From assembly GCF_000238055.2 (NCBI RefSeq), contig NZ_KE148312.1, positions 1,236,501 to 1,300,500 of the forward strand: a DNA stretch of 64,000 bases, written 5' to 3'. The DNA comes from Oribacterium parvum ACB1 (GTDB lineage: Bacteria; Bacillota; Clostridia; Lachnospirales; Lachnospiraceae). The notes below the pieces were generated by a model. That model was not told the origin of the DNA and made no database searches. It was given only the letters and a program-made list of their open reading frames with translations. Positions 26,096 through 37,327 of the stretch are shown in pieces (the stretch's first letter is position 1; each line of letters starts with the position of its first letter). A program made the translations under genes and the position numbers.

Positions 26096-27172
26096 ATGAA
26101 AAATTTACTTTTACTTTTTGGCGGACAGTCCACAGAACATGAGGTTTCCTGTCGTTCCGTCCTTACTGTGGCAAAAGCGGTAAACAGAGAAAAATACCGT
26201 CCGCTTTTTGTGGGAATCACGAAGACCGGAGAGTGGATTCCGGTTGAGAATACAGGAAAAATTGAAGATAATAGCTGGAGAGAAGGAAAAAGAAGAGCGG
26301 CGCTTCTCCCGGATGCGGCTCTTAAGTCTCTTGTTTTTATGGAAGAAGATGGAAGCTTCCATTTGGAAAAAGTCGACATCGTGTTCCCGGTTCTTCATGG
26401 AAAGGGCGGTGAAGACGGGACGGTTCAGGGGCTTCTGGAGCTTGCGGAGATTCCCTATGTAGGCTGTGGGGTATTATCCTCTGCCATTTCCATGGATAAG
26501 GTATCCACAAAGCTTGCCGTGGAAAAAACACTGACAAAACAGGGTGTTCGTCAGGCGAACTACATTGCATTGCGGCATTCCGAGTGGAAGAAGGAAAAAA
26601 GAAGAGAAGAAATATGCGTAGATGTAGAGCGGGATTTGCATTTCCCTGTATTTGTAAAACCCTCCAATGCGGGTTCTTCCTGCGGAGTCAGTAAGGCGGA
26701 AAACAAGGAAGAGCTTTTAAAAGCGGTAGATTTTGCTCTTACAGTAGATAGGCGTGTTTTGATTGAGGAGTGTATCAAGGGAAGAGAGCTGGAGTGCGCA
26801 GTATTTTCCGGTATACCCGGAGAAGTAAAGGCTTCCTCCGTTGGAGAAATTAAAGCGGCGGCGGAGTTTTATGATTATGATGCCAAGTACAATAATCCGA
26901 ACTCGCAGACAGATATTAATCCGGACTTACCGGAAGGGATAGAGGAAAGAATTCAGAAGGCGGCAAAATCCGTTTTTCTGGCAGTGGACGGCTTCTCTTT
27001 GTCCAGGGTGGACTTTTTCTTTACGGGAGAGGAAATTGTATTTAACGAGATCAATACGATGCCGGGCTTTACTTCTATTTCCATGTATCCTATGCTGTTT
27101 CAAAAAGCGGGATGGAATATTGAAGAGCTGGTAGAGAACCTGATTTCCAGTGCAGAAAACAGACCGACATAG
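26096..27172 (+). CDS. ddl: D-alanine--D-alanine ligase
   Basis: ATP-grasp enzyme making the D-Ala-D-Ala dipeptide for peptidoglycan. N-terminal LLFGGQSTEHEVSCRS, the PVLHGKGGEDG(T)VQG motif near residue 100, ATP-binding FVKPSNAGSSCGVSK and the catalytic C-terminal FNEINTMPGFT are all present. 358 residues. The Tyr/Phe residue that decides D-Ala versus D-lactate ligase was not resolved with certainty, but nothing suggests a vancomycin-resistance variant. Transcribed alone. Confidence 0.95.
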   Translation: MKNLLLLFGGQSTEHEVSCRSVLTVAKAVNREKYRPLFVGITKTGEWIPVENTGKIEDNSWREGKRRAALLPDAALKSLVFMEEDGSFHLEKVDIVFPVLHGKGGEDGTVQGLLELAEIPYVGCGVLSSAISMDKVSTKLAVEKTLTKQGVRQANYIALRHSEWKKEKRREEICVDVERDLHFPVFVKPSNAGSSCGVSKAENKEELLKAVDFALTVDRRVLIEECIKGRELECAVFSGIPGEVKASSVGEIKAAAEFYDYDAKYNNPNSQTDINPDLPEGIEERIQKAAKSVFLAVDGFSLSRVDFFFTGEEIVFNEINTMPGFTSISMYPMLFQKAGWNIEELVENLISSAENRPT

Positions 27173-27295
27173 TTCCTTCCTAGACCTTAAGAATTTCATA
27201 AATAATTATTTCTTTAGACTTTAAACTTTTTTGGAAATAACTGCTATACTTAAAACATAATCGATTTGATAAAAAAGTTTGCTTTCTATCGCCTG

Positions 27296-27326
27296 AGGGT
27301 TCTGTTATGCACGCAGAACCCTTTTA
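27296..27326 (+). terminator. Intrinsic terminator downstream of ddl
   Basis: A 9-bp stem AGGGTTCTG/CAGAACCCT with TTTT following. It is about 120 bases past ddl, so it could also be a leader hairpin of the next gene. Confidence 0.7.
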
Positions 27327-27467
27327 ATGTATAGAAAAACGAATTGACTTTTGTGCGGTTTGATGATGAGGATAGAGCGAACCTGATGAATACAGGCGGA
27401 TTCTTGTTTCGCAGTATGGATTGCCTATTGGCGCTTTTGGTTATAAGGCTCGAAAGGGCGGAGAGAA

Positions 27468-27884
27468 ATGAAGGTTAAAATCAGATTAAAAAGCAAGCAA
27501 AAAATCGGAGAAGAACTTGATGAGTTTACCATAGAGGAAAAGGGAGTACTTCTAAATCGCGGAAAGAGTTATCTTCTGAGTTATTTTCAGGATAACATCC
27601 ACCATTCCCTGGAGTTTTTTCCTTCGGAAAACAAACTGGTTATGATGCGAAACTGGAAGGAGACGCAGCGAGTGGAATACCTTTCCGGCATCAAATGGTC
27701 TGTGGACTATGAAACGGAGCTGGGGGCCATGCCACTTTCTTTTGATACAAAGGAAGTGAAATATCTCTATGAGGAATTTTCGGCAGGACGTGCAGAACTG
27801 CGTCTTTCCTATCTTCTTTATCAGTTTGAGGAAATGATTGCGGAGACGGAACTCTCCATTGCAATTTTCCCCTTGAAAGGGTAG
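27468..27884 (+). CDS. DUF1934 family protein (YwiB-like)
   Basis: 138-residue soluble protein with alternating beta strands, matching the small calycin-like DUF1934 family found in Firmicutes. Typical are the N-terminal MKVKIRLKSKQ, the central NKLVMMRNWKETQRVEY and the C-terminal YLLYQFEEMIAETELSIAIFPL. Function is unknown for the family. It sits between ddl and an unknown membrane protein. Confidence 0.75.
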   Translation: MKVKIRLKSKQKIGEELDEFTIEEKGVLLNRGKSYLLSYFQDNIHHSLEFFPSENKLVMMRNWKETQRVEYLSGIKWSVDYETELGAMPLSFDTKEVKYLYEEFSAGRAELRLSYLLYQFEEMIAETELSIAIFPLKG

Positions 27885-27908
27885 AATACTTTCGTTGTTC
27901 CAATTCGT

Positions 27909-27951
27909 AACGGGCTATATGCGTAAGCTGTGCAATATCTCGTTTCGCTAT
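27909..27951. repeat. Small palindromic repeat, copy a
   Basis: Arms 27909-27922 (AACGGGCTATATGC) and 27932-27944 (GCAATATCTCGTT), imperfectly paired. The 3' half plus flank (27932-27951) matches 39206-39225 at 18 of 20 bases. Confidence 0.55.
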
Positions 27952-27984
27952 GCATAATCATTTTGAAAGAAGAGGTTGTTTTTT

Positions 27985-28506
27985 ATGTTGCTTGCGATTT
28001 CTGCTCAAACGGTGTTCTCTGTGCTTATTACAGTTCTTATTATTCTTTCTGCTGTCTTGGTTATTCTGTATATTTTGGGACGTCGCCTGCAGGCAAAGCA
28101 AGCTATGCAACAACCTATGCTTGAAGCCAATACCATGGAGGTCTCCATGTTGATTATTGATAAGAAGAAGCTTCGGGTGAAAGAAGCGGTGGCTGCCGGA
28201 CTTCCTGAACAGGTGGAAAAGGAGATGCCGATTTATGCTCGTATGTCCAAGCTTCCGGTTGTGAAGGCGAAGGTTGGCCCGAGAGTCCTGACTCTTATGG
28301 CGGATCCTACAGTCTATGAGATAATCCCGGTTAAGAAGGAAGTGAAGGTTGCCGTTTCCGGAATCTATATTCGTTCCATTAAGTCTGTTCGAGGCGGAGT
28401 TGTGCCTGAAATGCCCAAGCAAAAGGGCTTTTTTGCCAAGTTAAGAGGAAAGGCTGAGAAGGTCGTAAAAGAAAACGGGACAGAACAGAGTAAGAAGAAA
28501 AAGTAA
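27985..28506 (+). CDS. Uncharacterised single-span membrane protein
   Basis: 173 residues, not assigned to a family. One N-terminal helix (about residues 8-30, SVLITVLIILSAVLVILYI) is followed by RRLQAKQAM and a cytoplasmic domain of mixed strands (KKKLRVKEAVAAGLPEQVEKEM, GPRVLTLMADPTVYEIIPVKKEVKV). The C-terminal tail is very basic (KLRGKAEKV...SKKKK), suggesting contact with nucleic acid, ribosomes or lipid head groups. ATG 27985 was preferred over a TTG at 27976. It precedes the rpoB leader. Confidence 0.65.
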   Translation: MLLAISAQTVFSVLITVLIILSAVLVILYILGRRLQAKQAMQQPMLEANTMEVSMLIIDKKKLRVKEAVAAGLPEQVEKEMPIYARMSKLPVVKAKVGPRVLTLMADPTVYEIIPVKKEVKVAVSGIYIRSIKSVRGGVVPEMPKQKGFFAKLRGKAEKVVKENGTEQSKKKK

Positions 28507-28606
28507 GAAATTCTGCAGAAATGATCAGAACCAATCCGAATTTGTTGGATAAAAATATTCACAGAAATTCATAAAATATAGAGTAAATTTTTTACTATGC
28601 TTTGCC

Positions 28607-28636
28607 TTGACAAGAGGAAGAGGGAAATGATAGTAT
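28607..28636 (+). promoter_or_regulatory. Predicted rpoBC promoter
   Basis: Consensus-perfect TTGACA at 28607-28612, an 18-base spacer and TAGTAT at 28631-28636. It would start transcription near 28643, leaving a leader of about 220 bases. Confidence 0.6.
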
Positions 28637-28660
28637 GAAGTTTGCTTATTCGGCAGACAC

Positions 28661-28682
28661 AGGGCAAACTATGCCCTTTTTC
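28661..28682 (+). terminator. Possible attenuator in the rpoB leader
   Basis: 6-bp stem AGGGCA/TGCCCT with a 5-base loop and TTTT(T) immediately after, located just downstream of the predicted start site and 180 bases before rpoB. Confidence 0.45.
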
Positions 28683-28861
28683 CGCACTTTGGGGATAGGA
28701 TGCCGGATTGAAGTGAACGAATCGTCAATTTTTTACAAGAAAAGGATACCCAACAAGAGCTATAAAGATATCTGCATATCTTATTCCCCTGTAGGGTGCT
28801 TTTTATTGTGAATTCTCAGCAAGGAGACGGGTCCGTCTCGTATATTAGGGGTGAACGGTCG

Positions 28862-31800
28862 ATGAAAAAAAGCAAAATGCATCCGGTAAGAACCGGGAAG
28901 AATCTCAGGATGACTTTCTCTCGCAGTAAGGAAGTTCTTGAAATGCCAAACCTCATTGAAATCCAAAAGGATTCCTATGAATGGTTTTTGCATGAGGGCT
29001 TGAGGGAGGCCTTTGATGATATTTCTCCCATCCAGGACTTTGCCGGTCATTTGAGTTTGGAGTTTGTGGACTTCAAGCTTGTTAAGGATGAAGCAAAGTA
29101 TAGTATAGAAGAGTGTAAGGAAAGGGATGCTACTTATGCAGCCCCGCTTAAGGTAAAAGTTCGCCTGTTTAATAAAGATAAGGAAGAAATCAACGAGCAT
29201 GAGATTTTCATGGGAGATCTTCCTCTTATGACCGAGAACGGCTCCTTTGTAATCAATGGTGCAGAGCGAGTTATCGTATCCCAGTTAGTACGTTCCCCCG
29301 GAATTTACTACGGCGTAGATCATGATAAAGTAGGTAAGGAGCTTTACAGTTGTACAATTATTCCGAACAGAGGTGCTTGGATTGAGTATGAAACCGACTC
29401 CAACGACATCTTCTTTGTTCGTGTAGATAGAACCAGAAAAGTGCCGGTAACGGTATTCATTCGTGCGCTTGGAGTCAGCTCTTCGAAAGAAATCCTGGAT
29501 CTCTTCGGAGATGATCCGAAGTTACAGGCATCCATTGAGAAGGATCCTTCCGAGAACTATCAGGAAGGCCTCTTAGAGTTATATAAGAAGATTAGACCGG
29601 GGGAGCCTCTTTCCGTTGACTCTGCGCAGTCACTTTTGAATTCCATGTTCTTTGATCCGAGACGTTATGATCTCGCAAAGGTGGGAAGATATAAGTTTAA
29701 TAAGAAGCTTCACTTAAAGAACAGAATCAAGGGACATACCCTTGCGGAAGCAGTTTATTCTACTGAAACCGGCGAGCTTTTGGCAGAAGCCGGAACCATG
29801 GTGAGCAAAGAGCTTGCAACGACCATTCAGGACGCTGCGGTTCCTTTCGTAATGATTGACGGCCCGACCCGTACGGAGAAGGTGCTTTCTTCCATGCAGG
29901 TAGACATCAGGGCATGGATTCCGGAAGAAATTGATCCGGAAGAGCTTGGTATCAATGAGCTGGTGTATTATCCCGCTTTAAAGGCACTTTTGGAAGAAGT
30001 GGGAGAGCAGGGCGTTGAGAGCCTTAAGGAGGCGATTCGTAAGAATATCCATTCCTTGATTCCAAAGCACATAACAAAGGAAGATATTTTTGCATCCATC
30101 AGCTATGCTTTAAATATTGATGAAGAAATCGGAACGCCGGATGATATCGATCACCTTGGAAACCGTCGTATTCGTGCCGTTGGAGAACTTTTACAAAACC
30201 AGTATCGTATCGGTCTTTCCCGTATGGAGAGAGTGGTTCGTGAAAGAATGTCCACACAGGATATGGATGAAATTACTCCGCAGTCCTTGATTAACATTAA
30301 GCCGGTTACTGCGGCTGTAAAGGAGTTCTTCGGATCTTCTCAGCTGTCCCAGTTCATGGACCAGAACAATCCGCTTTCGGAGTTGACTCATAAGAGAAGA
30401 CTTTCCGCACTCGGACCGGGCGGACTTTCCAGAGACCGTGCAGGGTTTGAGGTGCGAGACGTACATTATACACACTATGGAAGAATGTGTCCTATCGAGA
30501 CCCCTGAAGGACCGAACATCGGACTCATTAACTCTCTTGCGTCTTATGCAAGAATCAATGAGTATGGTTTTATCGAAGCCCCCTATCGCGTGGTGGATAA
30601 GACGGATAAGGCGAATCCGATTGTAACCGATAGGGTGATTTACCTTGCGGCGGACGAAGAGGACAATTTCGTAGTAGCACAGGCAAATGAGCCTCTCGAT
30701 GAAGAAGGACATTTTAAGCATGACAACGTTTCCGGAAGATACAGAGACCAGACTTCTGCCTTCCCGAAAGCAAGTATCGATTTAATGGACGTATCCCCGA
30801 AGATGGTTTTCTCCGTGGCGACTTCCATGATCCCTTTCTTACAGAACGACGACGCAAACCGTGCCCTCATGGGATCCAACATGCAGCGTCAGGCGGTTCC
30901 GCTTCTGACGACAGAGTCCGCAGTAGTAGATACCGGTATGTCCAATAAGGCTGCTGTTGACTCCGGAGCCTGTATAGTAGCGAAGAACAGCGGCGAGGTT
31001 ACCCTTTCTTCCTCGTCTAAGATTGTGATTAAGAGGGACAAGGACGGGGGCTATGACGAGTATAAGCTGATGAAGTTTATGCGCAGTAACCCCAGTAACT
31101 GTTACAACCAAAAGCCGATTGTGGATACCCATGACCATGTGGAGGCCGGCGATGTTATTGCCGACGGTCCGTCCACAAAGAATGGAGAAATTGCCTTAGG
31201 AAAGAATCCGCTTATCGGATTCATGACATGGGAAGGCTATAACTATGAGGATGCTGTTCTCCTTTCCGAGAGACTGGTACAGAACGACGTATATACTTCC
31301 GTACATATTGAAGAATATGAGCTGGAAGCAAGAGATACCAAGCTCGGACCGGAAGAGATTACTTCCGATGTACCGGGTGTCGGCGATGATGCCTTAAAGA
31401 ACTTGGATGAAAGAGGAATCATCCGTATCGGTGCTGAAGTAAGAGCCGGAGATATCCTAGTAGGAAGGGTTACCCCGAAGGGAGAGACCGAGCTTACTGC
31501 AGAAGAGCGTTTACTTCGTGCCATCTTCGGCGAGAAGGCAAGAGAAGTAAGGGATACCTCTTTGAAGGTACCTCACGGTGCTTATGGTACGGTTATCAAT
31601 ACCATGGTATTTACCAGAGAGAACTCCGACGAGCTTGCACCGGGAGTTTCTCAGTCTGTCCGTGTTTACATTGCACAGAAGCGTAAGATTGGTGTAGGAG
31701 ATAAGATGGCAGGTCGTCACGGAAACAAGGGTGTCGTTTCCCGAGTGCTTCCGGTTGAGGATATGCCTTATCTTCCGAACGGCCGTCCTTTGGATATCGT

Positions 31801-32758
31801 ATTGAACCCGCTCGGCGTGCCTTCTCGTATGAACATTGGACAGGTGCTGGAATTACACCTTTCCCTGGCTGCAAAGGCGCTGGGCATCGATGTATCTACC
31901 CCGATTTTTGACGGTGCAACCGAGGTGGATATTCAGCAGACCCTTCTTCTGGCAAATGATTACGTCAATCTTAGCTGGGAAGAATTTTCCGAAAAGCATA
32001 AGGAAGAGCTTAATCCGGAGGTATATGAGTACTTAGGGGCTCATCTTGAGCATAGAAAAGAGTGGCAGGGCGTACCCATCGGCATTGACGGAAAGGTACA
32101 GCTTCGTGACGGTAGAACCGGAGAGAAATTTGACGGTCCGACCTCTATCGGATTCATGCACTACTTAAAGCTTCATCACCTGGTTGATGATAAGATTCAC
32201 GCAAGATCAACAGGTCCGTACTCCTTAGTAACCCAGCAGCCGCTTGGTGGAAAGGCGCAGTTCGGCGGACAGCGTTTCGGAGAGATGGAGGTTTGGGCAC
32301 TGGAGGCTTACGGTGCCGCTTACACCTTACAGGAGATTCTGACGATGAAGTCGGATGATGTTGCGGGACGTGTAAAGACCTATGAAGCGATTATAAAGGG
32401 ACAGAATATTCCGGCACCCGGAGTACCTGAATCCTTCAAGGTACTTCTTAAGGAAATGCAGGCACTTTGTCTTGATATGCAGGTTCTGGATGAAGAGCAA
32501 AACGTTGTGGAGATTACGGAAGATCTCTATGATGCAAACCAGGATATGCATAGACTCTTATCCGGCGGAGATTATCGCACGGAAAAGCAGGAGAACTTCG
32601 GAGCTTACGGCTATACAAAGCAGGAATTTAAGGACGGAGAACTGGTAGACAGCGAAGAGGGAAATGATGATGCAGGGGAATTTTCCGATCAGGATGCGGA
32701 GGAATTCTTTGAAAGCATCACTTCCGGCTTAGTAGATGATGATGGTGAGGACGAGTAG
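28862..32758 (+). CDS. rpoB: DNA-directed RNA polymerase subunit beta
   Basis: 1298-residue catalytic-core subunit. ATG 28862 matches the family's start ([20 protein letters not shown]) and follows AGGGGTGA; the frame is open upstream only by chance. The rifampicin region reads [20 protein letters not shown] with downstream [14 protein letters not shown], a wild-type-like sequence. The conserved [12 protein letters not shown] and [18 protein letters not shown] blocks are intact. Acidic C-terminal tail. rpoC follows after 10 bases. Confidence 0.98.
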   Translation: MKKSKMHPVRTGKNLRMTFSRSKEVLEMPNLIEIQKDSYEWFLHEGLREAFDDISPIQDFAGHLSLEFVDFKLVKDEAKYSIEECKERDATYAAPLKVKVRLFNKDKEEINEHEIFMGDLPLMTENGSFVINGAERVIVSQLVRSPGIYYGVDHDKVGKELYSCTIIPNRGAWIEYETDSNDIFFVRVDRTRKVPVTVFIRALGVSSSKEILDLFGDDPKLQASIEKDPSENYQEGLLELYKKIRPGEPLSVDSAQSLLNSMFFDPRRYDLAKVGRYKFNKKLHLKNRIKGHTLAEAVYSTETGELLAEAGTMVSKELATTIQDAAVPFVMIDGPTRTEKVLSSMQVDIRAWIPEEIDPEELGINELVYYPALKALLEEVGEQGVESLKEAIRKNIHSLIPKHITKEDIFASISYALNIDEEIGTPDDIDHLGNRRIRAVGELLQNQYRIGLSRMERVVRERMSTQDMDEITPQSLINIKPVTAAVKEFFGSSQLSQFMDQNNPLSELTHKRRLSALGPGGLSRDRAGFEVRDVHYTHYGRMCPIETPEGPNIGLINSLASYARINEYGFIEAPYRVVDKTDKANPIVTDRVIYLAADEEDNFVVAQANEPLDEEGHFKHDNVSGRYRDQTSAFPKASIDLMDVSPKMVFSVATSMIPFLQNDDANRALMGSNMQRQAVPLLTTESAVVDTGMSNKAAVDSGACIVAKNSGEVTLSSSSKIVIKRDKDGGYDEYKLMKFMRSNPSNCYNQKPIVDTHDHVEAGDVIADGPSTKNGEIALGKNPLIGFMTWEGYNYEDAVLLSERLVQNDVYTSVHIEEYELEARDTKLGPEEITSDVPGVGDDALKNLDERGIIRIGAEVRAGDILVGRVTPKGETELTAEERLLRAIFGEKAREVRDTSLKVPHGAYGTVINTMVFTRENSDELAPGVSQSVRVYIAQKRKIGVGDKMAGRHGNKGVVSRVLPVEDMPYLPNGRPLDIVLNPLGVPSRMNIGQVLELHLSLAAKALGIDVSTPIFDGATEVDIQQTLLLANDYVNLSWEEFSEKHKEELNPEVYEYLGAHLEHRKEWQGVPIGIDGKVQLRDGRTGEKFDGPTSIGFMHYLKLHHLVDDKIHARSTGPYSLVTQQPLGGKAQFGGQRFGEMEVWALEAYGAAYTLQEILTMKSDDVAGRVKTYEAIIKGQNIPAPGVPESFKVLLKEMQALCLDMQVLDEEQNVVEITEDLYDANQDMHRLLSGGDYRTEKQENFGAYGYTKQEFKDGELVDSEEGNDDAGEFSDQDAEEFFESITSGLVDDDGEDE

Positions 32759-32768
32759 AGGAGGAAAA

Positions 32769-35700
32769 ATGGCAAACTTTCAAAGTGGAAATGAGCCGGT
32801 ACAATTTGATTCCATAAAAATCGGTTTGGCTTCTCCGGAGAAGATTCTGAATTGGTCTTACGGAGAGGTAAAAAAGCCGGAAACCATTAACTATAGAACC
32901 TTAAAGCCGGAGAAGGACGGATTATTCTGTGAAAGAATATTCGGACCGGTAAAGGACTGGGAATGTCATTGCGGAAAGTACAAAAAGATTCGATATAAGG
33001 GAGTAATCTGTGATCGCTGCGGTGTAGAGGTGACCAAGTCTTCCGTGCGTAGAGAGAGAATGGGGCATATTAAGCTTGCCGCTCCGGTTTCTCATATCTG
33101 GTATTTCAAGGGCATCCCTTCCAGAATGGGCTTGATTTTGGATATCAGCCCGAGAATTTTGGAGAGAGTTCTCTATTTTGCTTCTTACGTGGTTTTGGAT
33201 CCGATGGAGACAAGTCTAAGTTATAAGGAAGTGCTTTCCGAGAAGGAATATAGAGATGCAATAGAGCAGTACGGCTATGGTAATTTCCGTGTAGGTATGG
33301 GTGCAGAGGCGATTTTTGAGCTTCTTTCTCATATTGATTTGGAGAAGGAATATAGCAGTCTTCGTTCCGAGCTGGACAACTCTTCCGGACAGAAGAGAGC
33401 CCGTATTGTGAAGAGGCTGGAAGTGGTAGAGGCCTTCCGTTCTTCCGGAAATAAGCCGGAGTGGATGATTCTTACAAATCTTCCGGTTATTCCTCCTGAT
33501 TTAAGACCGATGGTACAGCTTGACGGCGGACGTTTTGCGACTTCCGATATCAATGATCTGTATCGTAGAATTATCAATAGAAATAATCGTCTTGCGCGTC
33601 TTTTGGAGCTTGGTGCACCGGAAATCATTGTTCGTAACGAGAAGAGAATGTTGCAGGAGGCGGTAGACGCTTTAATTGATAACGGTAGACGAGGACGCCC
33701 TGTGACCGGTCCCGGAAATCGTGCACTGAAGTCCCTTTCCGATATGTTAAAGGGTAAGCAGGGACGTTTTCGTCAGAATCTCTTGGGAAAGCGTGTAGAC
33801 TATTCCGGTCGTTCTGTTATCGTAGTAGGCCCGGAACTTAAGATTTACCAGTGCGGTGTGCCTAAGGAAATGGCGATTGAGCTCTTTAAGCCCTTCGTTA
33901 TGAAGGAACTTGTGAATACCGGTAAGGCACACAACATTAAGAATGCAAAGAAAATGGTAGAGCGTCTGGATGAGGGCGTTTGGGACATTCTCGAGTATGT
34001 GATTAAGGAGCATCCTGTTATGTTGAACCGTGCTCCGACCTTGCACCGTTTGGGTATTCAGGCTTTTGAACCGATTCTCGTAGAGGGTAAGGCAATTAAG
34101 CTTCATCCGCTCGTTTGTGCGGCCTTCAACGCCGACTTTGACGGAGACCAGATGGCTATCCATCTTCCCTTAACGCAGGAAGCACAGGCAGAGTGCCGTT
34201 TTATGCTTCTTTCTCCGAACAACCTCTTAAAGCCGTCAGATGGTGGCGTGGTTGCGGTTCCTTCTCAGGATATGGTACTGGGTGTGTATTATCTTACGCA
34301 GGAGAGAGAAGGAGATACAGGAGAGGGCATGCTCTTTAAGTCCATAGATGAAGCGATTCTTGCTTACGAGAATCACTTCGTGACCTTGCATGCAAAGATT
34401 CGATGTAAGATAAGAAAAGAATGGGTTTCCGAAGACGGACAGAAAGAGAAGCTGGAAGGAATTATCGAAACCACGGTAGGTAGATTGCTCTTCAATGAGA
34501 TTATTCCGCAGGATTTAGGTTTCACCGATCGTTCTATTCCGGAAAACAGACTGCTTCCCGAGATTAACTTCCTTGTAAAGAAGAAGAACCTGAAGCAAAT
34601 TCTGGAAAAGGTTATGGATGTGCATGGAGCAATGCAGACAGCACTGACTCTCGATGATATAAAGGCTATCGGTTATAAGTATTCGACGAAGGCTGCGATG
34701 ACCGTATCCATTCACGATATGACTGTTCCGGCAAGTAAGGAAGAGCTTCTTGAGCAGGCGCAAAGCACCGTTGACAGAATTGCAAAGAACTTCCGCCGCG
34801 GACTGATTACGGAGGAAGAGCGTTATAAGGAAGTGATTGAAACTTGGAAGAATACCGACGATCAGTTAACCCATGATCTTTTAACAGGTTTGGATAAATA
34901 CAACAACATCTTCATGATGGCCGATTCCGGAGCCCGTGGATCCGATAAGCAGATTAAGCAGCTTGCCGGTATGCGTGGACTCATGGCGGATACAACCGGT
35001 AGAACCATCGAGTTACCGATTAAATCCAACTTCCGTGAAGGACTGGACGTTTTGGAGTACTTTATCTCTGCACATGGTGCTCGTAAAGGACTTTCCGATA
35101 CCGCTCTTCGTACAGCTGACTCCGGTTACCTTACCAGAAGACTGGTAGACGTTTCTCAGGATTTGATTATCCGTGACTTGGATTGCGCTGAAGGAAGGGA
35201 GACGATTCCTTCCATGGAGATTACTGAACTTTCCGATGGACAGGAGAAGATTGAGTCTCTACAGGAAAGAATCACAGGAAGATTCCTTGCGGAAGATATC
35301 ATCGATCCGGAGACCGGTGCAATTGTCATCAAGGCAAATCACATGGTTACTCCGAAGAGAGCACCTCTTGTTATGAACGCGCTCACCAAGATGGGAAGAC
35401 AGTCCGTAAAGATTCGTACGGTATTGACCTGCCGTTCCAAGTCCGGAATCTGCGCAAAGTGCTACGGAGCAAACCTTGCAACAGGGAAGCCGGTTGAAGT
35501 GGGTGAAGCGGTTGGAACCATTGCCGCACAGTCCATCGGTGAACCGGGAACACAGCTTACCATGAGAACCTTCCATACAGGAGGTGTGGCAGGTGGAGAT
35601 ATTACCCAAGGTCTTCCCCGTGTAGAGGAGCTTTTCGAGGCGAGAAAGCCAAAGGGACTTGCTATTCTTACGGAGATTCCGGGTGTGGTTGAAATACGGG

Positions 35701-36470
35701 ATACCAAGAAGAAGCGAGAAGTGATTGTTACGGACAACGAATCCGCACAGTCTAAAACCTACCTGATTCCTTATGGTTCAAGACTGAAGGTTGTGGACGG
35801 ACAGGTACTGGAAGCCGGAGATATTTTGACGGAAGGTTCTATCAATCCGCATGACCTCTTGAAGATTAAGGGAGTTAAGGCAGTACAGAACTACATGATT
35901 TCCGAGGTGCAGAGAGTTTATCGTCTGCAGGGTGTAGAAATTAATGATAAGCACATTGAGATGATTGTTCGTCAGATGATGAAGAAAGAGCGTATCAATG
36001 AGGCAGGAGACTCCCGCTTTATTCCGGGAACGACTGTGGATCGCTTGGATTTCGAAGATGAGAACGAGAGACTCATTAAAGAAGGAAAGACTCCGGCAGA
36101 AGGAAAGAGAACGATGCTCGGCATTACCAAGGCTTCCCTTGCAACCGATTCCTTTATGTCTGCGGCTTCCTTCCAAGAGACAACCAAGGTGCTTACAGAA
36201 GCGGCAATTAACGGTAAGATTGATCATCTTATCGGACTCAAGGAAAATGTCATTATCGGTAAGCTGATTCCTGCCGGAACCGGTATGAGAAGATATCGTA
36301 ATGTAAAGCTTTCTACCGATAAGGAAGAGCATGTAGACTATACCCCGAATGTTTCGGAGGAAACTTCGGAGCCTCTTAGCACAGAGGAAATCTTTGATGC
36401 TGATCCGCAGGGACTTTCCGGACTGGCGGAAGCCTTAAGAGCCATTAAGGATGGAGAGAACGAGCTGTAA
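32769..36470 (+). CDS. rpoC: DNA-directed RNA polymerase subunit beta'
   Basis: 1233-residue subunit carrying the catalytic Mg in NADFDGDQM (residues 454-462). The N-terminal zinc site ([20 protein letters not shown]) and the second zinc site ([13 protein letters not shown]) are seen, as is the bridge/trigger region [20 protein letters not shown]. Start at 32769 follows GAGGAGG overlapping the rpoB stop region. The gene is complete and ends the two-gene operon; a terminator lies 60 bases downstream. Confidence 0.98.
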   Translation: MANFQSGNEPVQFDSIKIGLASPEKILNWSYGEVKKPETINYRTLKPEKDGLFCERIFGPVKDWECHCGKYKKIRYKGVICDRCGVEVTKSSVRRERMGHIKLAAPVSHIWYFKGIPSRMGLILDISPRILERVLYFASYVVLDPMETSLSYKEVLSEKEYRDAIEQYGYGNFRVGMGAEAIFELLSHIDLEKEYSSLRSELDNSSGQKRARIVKRLEVVEAFRSSGNKPEWMILTNLPVIPPDLRPMVQLDGGRFATSDINDLYRRIINRNNRLARLLELGAPEIIVRNEKRMLQEAVDALIDNGRRGRPVTGPGNRALKSLSDMLKGKQGRFRQNLLGKRVDYSGRSVIVVGPELKIYQCGVPKEMAIELFKPFVMKELVNTGKAHNIKNAKKMVERLDEGVWDILEYVIKEHPVMLNRAPTLHRLGIQAFEPILVEGKAIKLHPLVCAAFNADFDGDQMAIHLPLTQEAQAECRFMLLSPNNLLKPSDGGVVAVPSQDMVLGVYYLTQEREGDTGEGMLFKSIDEAILAYENHFVTLHAKIRCKIRKEWVSEDGQKEKLEGIIETTVGRLLFNEIIPQDLGFTDRSIPENRLLPEINFLVKKKNLKQILEKVMDVHGAMQTALTLDDIKAIGYKYSTKAAMTVSIHDMTVPASKEELLEQAQSTVDRIAKNFRRGLITEEERYKEVIETWKNTDDQLTHDLLTGLDKYNNIFMMADSGARGSDKQIKQLAGMRGLMADTTGRTIELPIKSNFREGLDVLEYFISAHGARKGLSDTALRTADSGYLTRRLVDVSQDLIIRDLDCAEGRETIPSMEITELSDGQEKIESLQERITGRFLAEDIIDPETGAIVIKANHMVTPKRAPLVMNALTKMGRQSVKIRTVLTCRSKSGICAKCYGANLATGKPVEVGEAVGTIAAQSIGEPGTQLTMRTFHTGGVAGGDITQGLPRVEELFEARKPKGLAILTEIPGVVEIRDTKKKREVIVTDNESAQSKTYLIPYGSRLKVVDGQVLEAGDILTEGSINPHDLLKIKGVKAVQNYMISEVQRVYRLQGVEINDKHIEMIVRQMMKKERINEAGDSRFIPGTTVDRLDFEDENERLIKEGKTPAEGKRTMLGITKASLATDSFMSAASFQETTKVLTEAAINGKIDHLIGLKENVIIGKLIPAGTGMRRYRNVKLSTDKEEHVDYTPNVSEETSEPLSTEEIFDADPQGLSGLAEALRAIKDGENEL

Positions 36471-36530
36471 TTGGAAAACAAAAACATAGGGAGAAATGGG
36501 TAAGCCCTGCCTAGACAGGATATCCGTTTG

Positions 36531-36562
36531 AAAAGGGACGCTCATTCGAGTGTCTCTTTTCT
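36531..36562 (+). terminator. rpoBC operon terminator
   Basis: A 13-bp stem with G-U pairs (AAAAGGGACGCTC/GAGTGTCTCTTTT), ATTC loop and a T-rich end, about 60 bases after rpoC. Confidence 0.85.
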
Positions 36563-36584
36563 TTCGAAAAATGGGAGGGAAACA

Positions 36585-37145
36585 ATGTCAAATCTTACGA
36601 AAAGGGCCTTGGAAGCCTCTTTAAAGAAATTGCTTCTAAAAAAACCTTTGGATAAAATTACAATTTCGGATATTGCGGACGACTGCGGAATGAATCGCAT
36701 GACCTTTTATTATCATTTTCAGGATATATATGACTTGATAGATTGGTCATTTGCGGAAGAAGCGGAGAAGATTCTGGCGGGAAAGAAGAGCTATGAAACT
36801 TGGCAGGAAGGCTATCTTCAGCTTTTTCTTTCCATTCTGGAAAATAAGCCGCTGATTATGAACGTTTATCGCACGGTCAGTAGAGAGCAACTTGAGCAAT
36901 ATTTGTTTAAGGTGTCGTACAGACTTCTTCGTGATGTTGTAGAGGAAGAGGACAAGGAAGGAGTAGTCAGCGAAGAAGATAAGGACTTTATTGCCAACTT
37001 CTACAAGTATGCTTATGTCGGGCTTATATTGGATTGGATTCAGCGTGATATGAAAGAGAATCCTGAAAAAATCATTTCGCGTATGAGTCTCCTTATGCAG
37101 GGAAACTTTGCAAGGGCTTTGGAGGCGTATTCAAAATATCGGTAA
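36585..37145 (+). CDS. TetR-family regulator
   Basis: 186 residues. The N-terminal helix-turn-helix is clear (KITISDIADDCGMNRMTFYYHFQDIYDLI, residues about 23-51); the C-terminal ligand domain resembles the DhaS-like TetR subgroup (ILENKPLIMNVYRTV, YKYAYVGLILDWIQRDMKENPE). ATG 36585 follows GGGAGGG. It directly precedes oleate hydratase on the same strand, separated by a terminator, so it is a candidate regulator of that enzyme. Confidence 0.88.
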   Translation: MSNLTKRALEASLKKLLLKKPLDKITISDIADDCGMNRMTFYYHFQDIYDLIDWSFAEEAEKILAGKKSYETWQEGYLQLFLSILENKPLIMNVYRTVSREQLEQYLFKVSYRLLRDVVEEEDKEGVVSEEDKDFIANFYKYAYVGLILDWIQRDMKENPEKIISRMSLLMQGNFARALEAYSKYR

Positions 37146-37194
37146 GCATCGGAATATCGGATCATTTAGGAAGTTTTTTTTGAGATCATTTAAG

Positions 37195-37243
37195 CAAAAC
37201 AGTCGGTTTGATAAGTTTTTTATCATGCCGGCTGTTTTGTTTA
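37195..37243 (+). terminator. Intrinsic terminator between the TetR gene and oleate hydratase
   Basis: Long stem CAAAACAGTCGG/CCGGCTGTTTTG continued inward by TGATAA/TTATCA, with a T-rich end. Confidence 0.85.
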
Positions 37244-37327
37244 TAGTTTTCCTCTTTTTAATGTACTAGAATAAGGCTGTAAACAAAAAACAAAGAGAAA
37301 GAACAAAGAGAAAGGGAGGGTTAGAGA

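Larger units (their letters stand above)
28507..28861 (+). other. rpoB upstream region and leader
   Basis: 355 bases without a gene, including a promoter (28607-28636), an attenuator-like hairpin (28661-28682) and about 180 bases of leader before the rpoB ribosome-binding site. rplJ and rplL, which usually precede rpoB, are absent. Confidence 0.6.
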
